Shown: positions 60,260 through 64,000 of the stretch, piece after piece
How positions within the stretch are numbered: position 1 is the stretch's first letter
Layout: every line of letters starts with the position of its first letter
Assembly: GCA_963668615.2 (NCBI GenBank)
Contig: CAXXCL010000002.1
Span: 62,001-126,000, forward strand
Reading direction: 5' to 3'
DNA length: 64,000 bases
Origin: JAAYPI01 sp963668615
GTDB lineage: Bacteria > Bacteroidota > Bacteroidia > Bacteroidales > Paludibacteraceae
Made by a program: the position numbers and the translations under genes
Notes under the pieces: model-generated
Seen by the model: only the letters and a program-made list of their open reading frames with translations
The model's database searches: none
What the model was told of the DNA's origin: nothing

Positions 60260-61471
60260 ATGATTGACAAATTTGACTATACCTCAATAAAAAAAGCACT
60301 TCAACTGACCTGGCAGATTACTTGTCAAGAGTTGAAAAATGTTTTTACGGATTCCGGTGTTATTATTATATTTTTTGCAGCCGGATTGTTGTATCCTCTT
60401 GTTTATGGGTTGGTTTATTTTAACGAGAGCCTAACAGAAGTTCCTGTGGCAGTGGTTGATAACTCACAATCTACTATGAGTCGTGAGCTGATACGCAAAA
60501 TAGATGCATCACCTGATTTGCAAGTAAGTTTTCATTCTCCCTCGTTAGAAGAGGCTAAATTACTTTTTGCAGAAAACAAAGTAAGGGGAATTATTTTTAT
60601 TCCGTCTTCATTTTCTAAAGATATTCAAACAGGTAAACAAGCCAATATATCTGCGTATGCCAGTATGGCTAGTATGCTTTATTACAGAGCAATATATTCT
60701 GCCGTAAATTATGTCTGTTTGGATATGGGACAAAAGATTCAAATGAGTAATCTTGTGTCAAAAGGATTGACCCAGAGGCAAGTACAGGTGTCTGCTGCTC
60801 CCGTTTTGAGTGAGGGTAAGTCGCTTTATAATCCCAAAGGAGGATATGCCTCCTTTTTAGTCCCTAACATCCTGATTTTGGTAATACAACAAACACTAGT
60901 GTTGGGTATTGGTATACTGGCAGGAACAGCTCGTGAAGAAAATTCTTTTCATCAATTGGTGCCCATCAAAAAGAAATACCATGGAACTTTACGTATTGTA
61001 TTGGGAAAGTCATTCGCTTATTTGATACTTTACGCATTTATTGCCAGTTATAATTTGATGGTGATTCCTCGTATTTTCAATTTACCCCAAATTGATGATT
61101 TCTTTACCTTGTGGACATTTATGCTTCCATTTTTATTAGCTTGTATTTTCTTTGCAATGTCTATTTCGGTTTTCTTTTTCGATAGGGAAGTGGTTTTCTT
61201 GTTATATTTATTTTCTTCTCTCCCGTTGTTATTTATTTCCGGCTCTTTGTGGCCACAAGATTATATCCCGGGTTTTTGGAAAGTAATGTCTTACTTTTTT
61301 CCATCTACTTTCGGTATTCAGGGATTTATTAAGATTAATTCAATGGGAGCCTCATTTTCCCAAATTAATTTTGAATATTTTGGCTTGTGGATACAAGCAG
61401 GAATTTATTTTATATTTACTTTCTTTGTTTATCGTTGGCAAATATTACAAAGCGAAAAACGATTGAAATAA
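60260..61471 (+). CDS. ABC-2 type permease 2
   Basis: 403 aa, same architecture as the previous gene: TM helix (SGVIIIFFAAGLLYPLVYGLVYF), extracytoplasmic region VPVAVVDNSQSTMSRELIRKIDASPDLQVSF...LFAENKVRGIIFIPSSFSKDIQTGKQANI, then about five TM helices (FLVPNILILVIQQTLVLGIGILAGTAREE, FFAMSISVFFFDREVVFLLYLFSSLPLLFISGSLW). It is 18 bp after permease 1 and has a terminator behind it, so it ends the operon. The transported substrate is unknown; MarR control suggests a toxic small molecule. Confidence 0.88.
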   Translation: MIDKFDYTSIKKALQLTWQITCQELKNVFTDSGVIIIFFAAGLLYPLVYGLVYFNESLTEVPVAVVDNSQSTMSRELIRKIDASPDLQVSFHSPSLEEAKLLFAENKVRGIIFIPSSFSKDIQTGKQANISAYASMASMLYYRAIYSAVNYVCLDMGQKIQMSNLVSKGLTQRQVQVSAAPVLSEGKSLYNPKGGYASFLVPNILILVIQQTLVLGIGILAGTAREENSFHQLVPIKKKYHGTLRIVLGKSFAYLILYAFIASYNLMVIPRIFNLPQIDDFFTLWTFMLPFLLACIFFAMSISVFFFDREVVFLLYLFSSLPLLFISGSLWPQDYIPGFWKVMSYFFPSTFGIQGFIKINSMGASFSQINFEYFGLWIQAGIYFIFTFFVYRWQILQSEKRLK

Positions 61472-61491
61472 AATAGATTATATATTATTTT

Positions 61492-61523
61492 AAAAATCCG
61501 GTTGCATTTGCAGTCGGATTTTT
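61492..61523 (+). terminator. Terminator of the efflux operon
   Basis: AAAATCCG pairs with CGGATTTT, with an inner TGC/GCA pair and a loop between. It is followed by TTTTTTG. Confidence 0.82.
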
Positions 61524-61566
61524 TGTTATTTATACTAAAAACATACATAAAGAACAAAAGTTTATG

Positions 61567-61574
61567 TATATTTG
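61567..61574 (+). promoter_or_regulatory. -7 promoter element TATATTTG upstream of the polyamine genes
   Basis: TATATTTG matches the -7 consensus about 105 bp before the arginine decarboxylase start. No clear -33 TTG lies at the expected spacing. Confidence 0.5.
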
Positions 61575-61678
61575 CCTCCCTTTCTCATTTTTTTTAATGT
61601 AACTCACTTACATACTCTGGAAAATGACAAAGTAAATCAGTTAGATTGTATTTTATTGATAAAATTTGTTTACAAAAA

Positions 61679-63070
61679 ATGAAAAATAAGTACATTGATT
61701 TGATCGAACAAACTTCTGAATTTCCAACAGAAGAATTTCAAATAGTAGATAATGAGCTGTATCTTAATGATATACCTTTAATGGATATTATTAAGCAGTA
61801 TGGTACGCCTTTACGTATTACTTATTTGCCTCGTATTACCCAACAAATACAAAAAGGGCGTCGTATGTTTAATGTGGCGATGGCAAAGGTTGATTATAAT
61901 GCCGATTACCATTACTGTTATTGTACGAAGAGTTCTCATTTCTCCTTTGTGTTAGAGGAAGTTTTGAAAAATGGAGTACATGTGGAAACATCTTCAGCTT
62001 TTGATATGAATTTGTTGGAGAACCTTTATGAAACGGGTCACCTGAAAAAAGATAACTTCATTATTTGTAATGGGTTCAAACGTCCGCAATATTTAGAAAA
62101 TATTCAAAGTTTTGTCAATCAAGGGTTTGAAAACACAATTGCCATTCTTGATAATAAATTTGAATTGGATTTATTGTTAGAAGGAATAGAAAATAAATGT
62201 AAAGTTGGAATTCGGATTGCATCGGAAGAAGAGCCTAAGTTTGATTTTTATACTTCTCGTTTGGGAATTCGTTACAATGATATTTTACCCTATTATTATG
62301 AAAAAATAAAGGATAATCCGAAAGCAGAATTAAAAATGCTACATTTTTTCATTAACACCGGAATAAAAGATACGGCTTATTATTGGAGTGAACTAAGTAA
62401 AGCGGTTGAATTGTACTGCGAGTTGAAAAGAATTTGTCCTGAGTTGGATAGTTTGGATATAGGTGGAGGTTTCCCAATTAGTACTTATTTGGACTTTACA
62501 TACGATTATGAGTATATGGCTGAGGAAATTATTTCACAGGTTAAAAATATTTGTACTCAAAATAATGTGCCGGAACCGAATATCTTTACGGAATTCGGAT
62601 CTTTTACAGTAGGCGAAAGTGGAGCCATTCTTTATTCAATTGTAAATCAAAAGCAACAGAACGACAGAGAATCTTGGAACATGATAGATAGCTCATTTAT
62701 AACCACTTTGCCCGATACTTGGGCTATTAGTCAGCGTTATATTTTGTTGGCTGTAAACAATTGGGACAAAGAATATCAACGTGTGCACCTAGGAGGCTTG
62801 ACTTGTGATAGTGAGGATTTTTACAGTGCAGGTCATTCTAACGCGATATTTTTACCCAAATTTGATCAGGAAAAAGGGGAGCAGTATATCGGTTTGTTCC
62901 ACACCGGAGCGTACCAAGAATCGTTGAGTGGTTTCGGTGGTATACAACATTGTCTTATTCCTTCACCCAAACACGTTGTAATTGATTTGGACGAAAATGG
63001 TGAGTATTTCACTAAACTATTTGCTAAAGAACAGAGTTACAAATCAATGTTGAAAATTTTAGGTTATTAA
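61679..63070 (+). CDS. speA: PLP-dependent arginine decarboxylase (short, fold type III)
   Basis: About 463 aa from ATG 61679 (MKNKYIDLIEQTSEFPTEEF). The longer frame upstream starts with an unrelated 11-residue stretch. Features are the PLP-lysine motif YHYCYCTKSSHFSFVLEE, the DELLK-like GVHVETSSAFDMNLLENL, HFFINTGIKDTAYYW, a Gly-rich LDIGGGFPIST and the late VHLGGLTCDSEDFYSAG with the CDSxD substrate motif. The size and sequence match the Flavobacteria/Bacteroidetes arginine decarboxylase. Agmatinase follows 19 bp later, giving an arginine to agmatine to putrescine route. The symbol is by function; it is shorter than E. coli SpeA. Confidence 0.87.
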   Translation: MKNKYIDLIEQTSEFPTEEFQIVDNELYLNDIPLMDIIKQYGTPLRITYLPRITQQIQKGRRMFNVAMAKVDYNADYHYCYCTKSSHFSFVLEEVLKNGVHVETSSAFDMNLLENLYETGHLKKDNFIICNGFKRPQYLENIQSFVNQGFENTIAILDNKFELDLLLEGIENKCKVGIRIASEEEPKFDFYTSRLGIRYNDILPYYYEKIKDNPKAELKMLHFFINTGIKDTAYYWSELSKAVELYCELKRICPELDSLDIGGGFPISTYLDFTYDYEYMAEEIISQVKNICTQNNVPEPNIFTEFGSFTVGESGAILYSIVNQKQQNDRESWNMIDSSFITTLPDTWAISQRYILLAVNNWDKEYQRVHLGGLTCDSEDFYSAGHSNAIFLPKFDQEKGEQYIGLFHTGAYQESLSGFGGIQHCLIPSPKHVVIDLDENGEYFTKLFAKEQSYKSMLKILGY

Positions 63071-63089
63071 TTACGAAGTTTTACATCCT

Positions 63090-63935
63090 ATGGAAAGATT
63101 TGCAGGAGTTCCTGAAGAGTATTCAAGTTATGAAAAAGCAGAAATAGTCGTATTACCTGTTCCTTACGATGCTACAAGCACGTGGGTGAAAGGTGCGGAT
63201 AAAGGACCTGAGGCCTTGCTCGATGCATCCGTTGCTTTGGAGTGGTACGATATTGAAACTGAAACGCAGGTGTATAAGCAAGGTATATTTACGGCTCAAC
63301 CCGTTTTGGAAAATACAACACCTGAAGAGCTTTGTCATGCGGTGGAAAATCGTTTGAAGGGTCTTTTTCAGGATAACAAATTTCCTGTTACCATTGGTGG
63401 AAATCATACCGTAAGTATTGGTGCTATTCGTGCTGCTGCCTCGTTATACGAAGATTTGACCGTATTGCAGTTGGATGCTCATTCCGATTTGCGTCCGATA
63501 TACGAAGGTTCTGTGTTGAACCATGCATGTGTGATGTACCAAGCTTCTCAATTGTGCCCGATTACGCAAGTGGGTATTCGGAGTATGTGTGAGGAAGAGT
63601 TAGGCTTGTTCAAAAAAGATAGAATTTTTTACGCACACAACATTGTCGGTAAAAAAGATTGGCAAGAAAAGGCTCTTAAAACATTGAGCAAAAATGTGTA
63701 TGTAACCATTGATTTGGATGTGTTTGACCCATCTGTATTGCCTTCTACGGGAACACCGGAACCCGGAGGTTTGTCTTATTACGAAGTTTTATATTTTTTA
63801 CGTTCAGTGTTTGCACAACACAACGTTGTGGGTTTTGATGTGGTAGAACTTTGTCCTAATGAGAAAGAGCGTGCTTCTGACTTTTTGGCTGCACGTTTGA
63901 TTTATCAGTTGATGACGTATCAATTTTTAAAATAA
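63090..63935 (+). CDS. speB: Agmatinase (ureohydrolase family)
   Basis: 281 aa. It hydrolyses agmatine to putrescine and urea. The two-manganese motifs are all present: TIGGNHTVSIGAI, VLQLDAHSDLRPI with the D-A-H-x-D set, NHACVMYQ, and the C-terminal VYVTIDLDVFDPSVLPSTGTPEPGG. It is close behind the decarboxylase and ends at a strong terminator, so the two form one operon. The family also holds arginase and guanidino hydrolases, but the neighbour supports agmatine. Confidence 0.92.
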   Translation: MERFAGVPEEYSSYEKAEIVVLPVPYDATSTWVKGADKGPEALLDASVALEWYDIETETQVYKQGIFTAQPVLENTTPEELCHAVENRLKGLFQDNKFPVTIGGNHTVSIGAIRAAASLYEDLTVLQLDAHSDLRPIYEGSVLNHACVMYQASQLCPITQVGIRSMCEEELGLFKKDRIFYAHNIVGKKDWQEKALKTLSKNVYVTIDLDVFDPSVLPSTGTPEPGGLSYYEVLYFLRSVFAQHNVVGFDVVELCPNEKERASDFLAARLIYQLMTYQFLK

Positions 63936-63951
63936 GTGAATAGTCTATTAT

Positions 63952-63994
63952 AAAAAAAGTAAAGCAAAGATTTCTCGTCTTTGCTTTACTTTTT
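63952..63994 (+). terminator. Terminator of the polyamine operon
   Basis: AAAAAGTAAAGCAAAGA pairs with TCTTTGCTTTACTTTTT over a TTTCTCG loop. A and T tails on both sides make it able to act in both directions. Confidence 0.9.
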
Positions 63995-64000
63995 ATGTGG

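Overview
The window looks like chromosomal DNA from a Bacteroidetes bacterium, most likely a member of the Bacteroidales. Four things point there: AT-rich sequence, many promoters with the TAnnTTTG -7 element, weak or absent Shine-Dalgarno sites, and marker families of that phylum (DUF3256, S46 peptidase, MaeB with a phosphotransacetylase domain, a long-tailed S16, an HU-CCDC81/SPOR protein, and the MarR-TolC-HlyD-ABC2 operon). No rRNA, tRNA or CRISPR array was seen.

Layout. 0-10.7 kb: end of a family 2 glycosyltransferase, an exported amidase with an inserted golvesin-type domain, a BadF/N-acetylglucosamine kinase-like ATPase, then a minus-strand run S46-like protein > pdxB > response regulator > truA > DMT transporter > DUF3256. 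All three catalytic positions of the S46-like protein appear to be substituted. 10.8-18.2 kb: RNase H, RluA-type pseudouridine synthase, rlmB, recA, an LTA-synthase-like membrane protein, folD and a TonB-domain/TPR protein. 18.2-27.4 kb: a minus-strand branched-chain amino acid operon, leader peptide/attenuator > ilvD > three membrane glycosylation genes > ilvB > ilvN > acyl-ACP thioesterase > ilvC. The leader is the clearest regulatory find: a 20-codon ORF with ten Leu/Ile/Val codons, followed by mutually exclusive antiterminator and terminator hairpins. Four single-base homopolymer insertions fall within 2.2 kb here and split ilvB, the GtrA-like gene and the GT2 gene.

27.5-42.7 kb: phosphohexomutase, a CNNM/CorC-type protein, a small outer-membrane barrel, a DUF6150 repeat protein joined to a large EF-hand membrane protein, a MarR regulator with a P-type cation ATPase, a SAP/DUF6434 protein, hemolysin III, NADH dehydrogenase II and the malic enzyme-phosphotransacetylase fusion. 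42.7-51.2 kb is an accessory island on the minus strand. It holds a TonB-domain protein, acetyltransferases, decayed genes (a REP-associated transposase and a DUF3795 gene), an orphan 398-aa protein, and a two-gene unit: a 74-aa Cys-rich protein plus an 840-aa membrane-anchored protein with a predicted row of S1/OB-like repeats. Near-identical 16-bp inverted repeats bracket this unit, and related border motifs recur between the other island genes. This is the best candidate for an undescribed mobile or defence-like system.

51.2-64 kb: rfbB, an HU-CCDC81/SPOR membrane protein, rpsP, an FAD dehydrogenase, a MarR-controlled efflux operon (TolC, HlyD, two ABC-2 permeases, no ATPase) with two matching operators, and a polyamine pair (arginine decarboxylase, agmatinase).

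Assignments come from reading motifs and from memory of the families. No database search was run, so domain limits and residue numbers are approximate.
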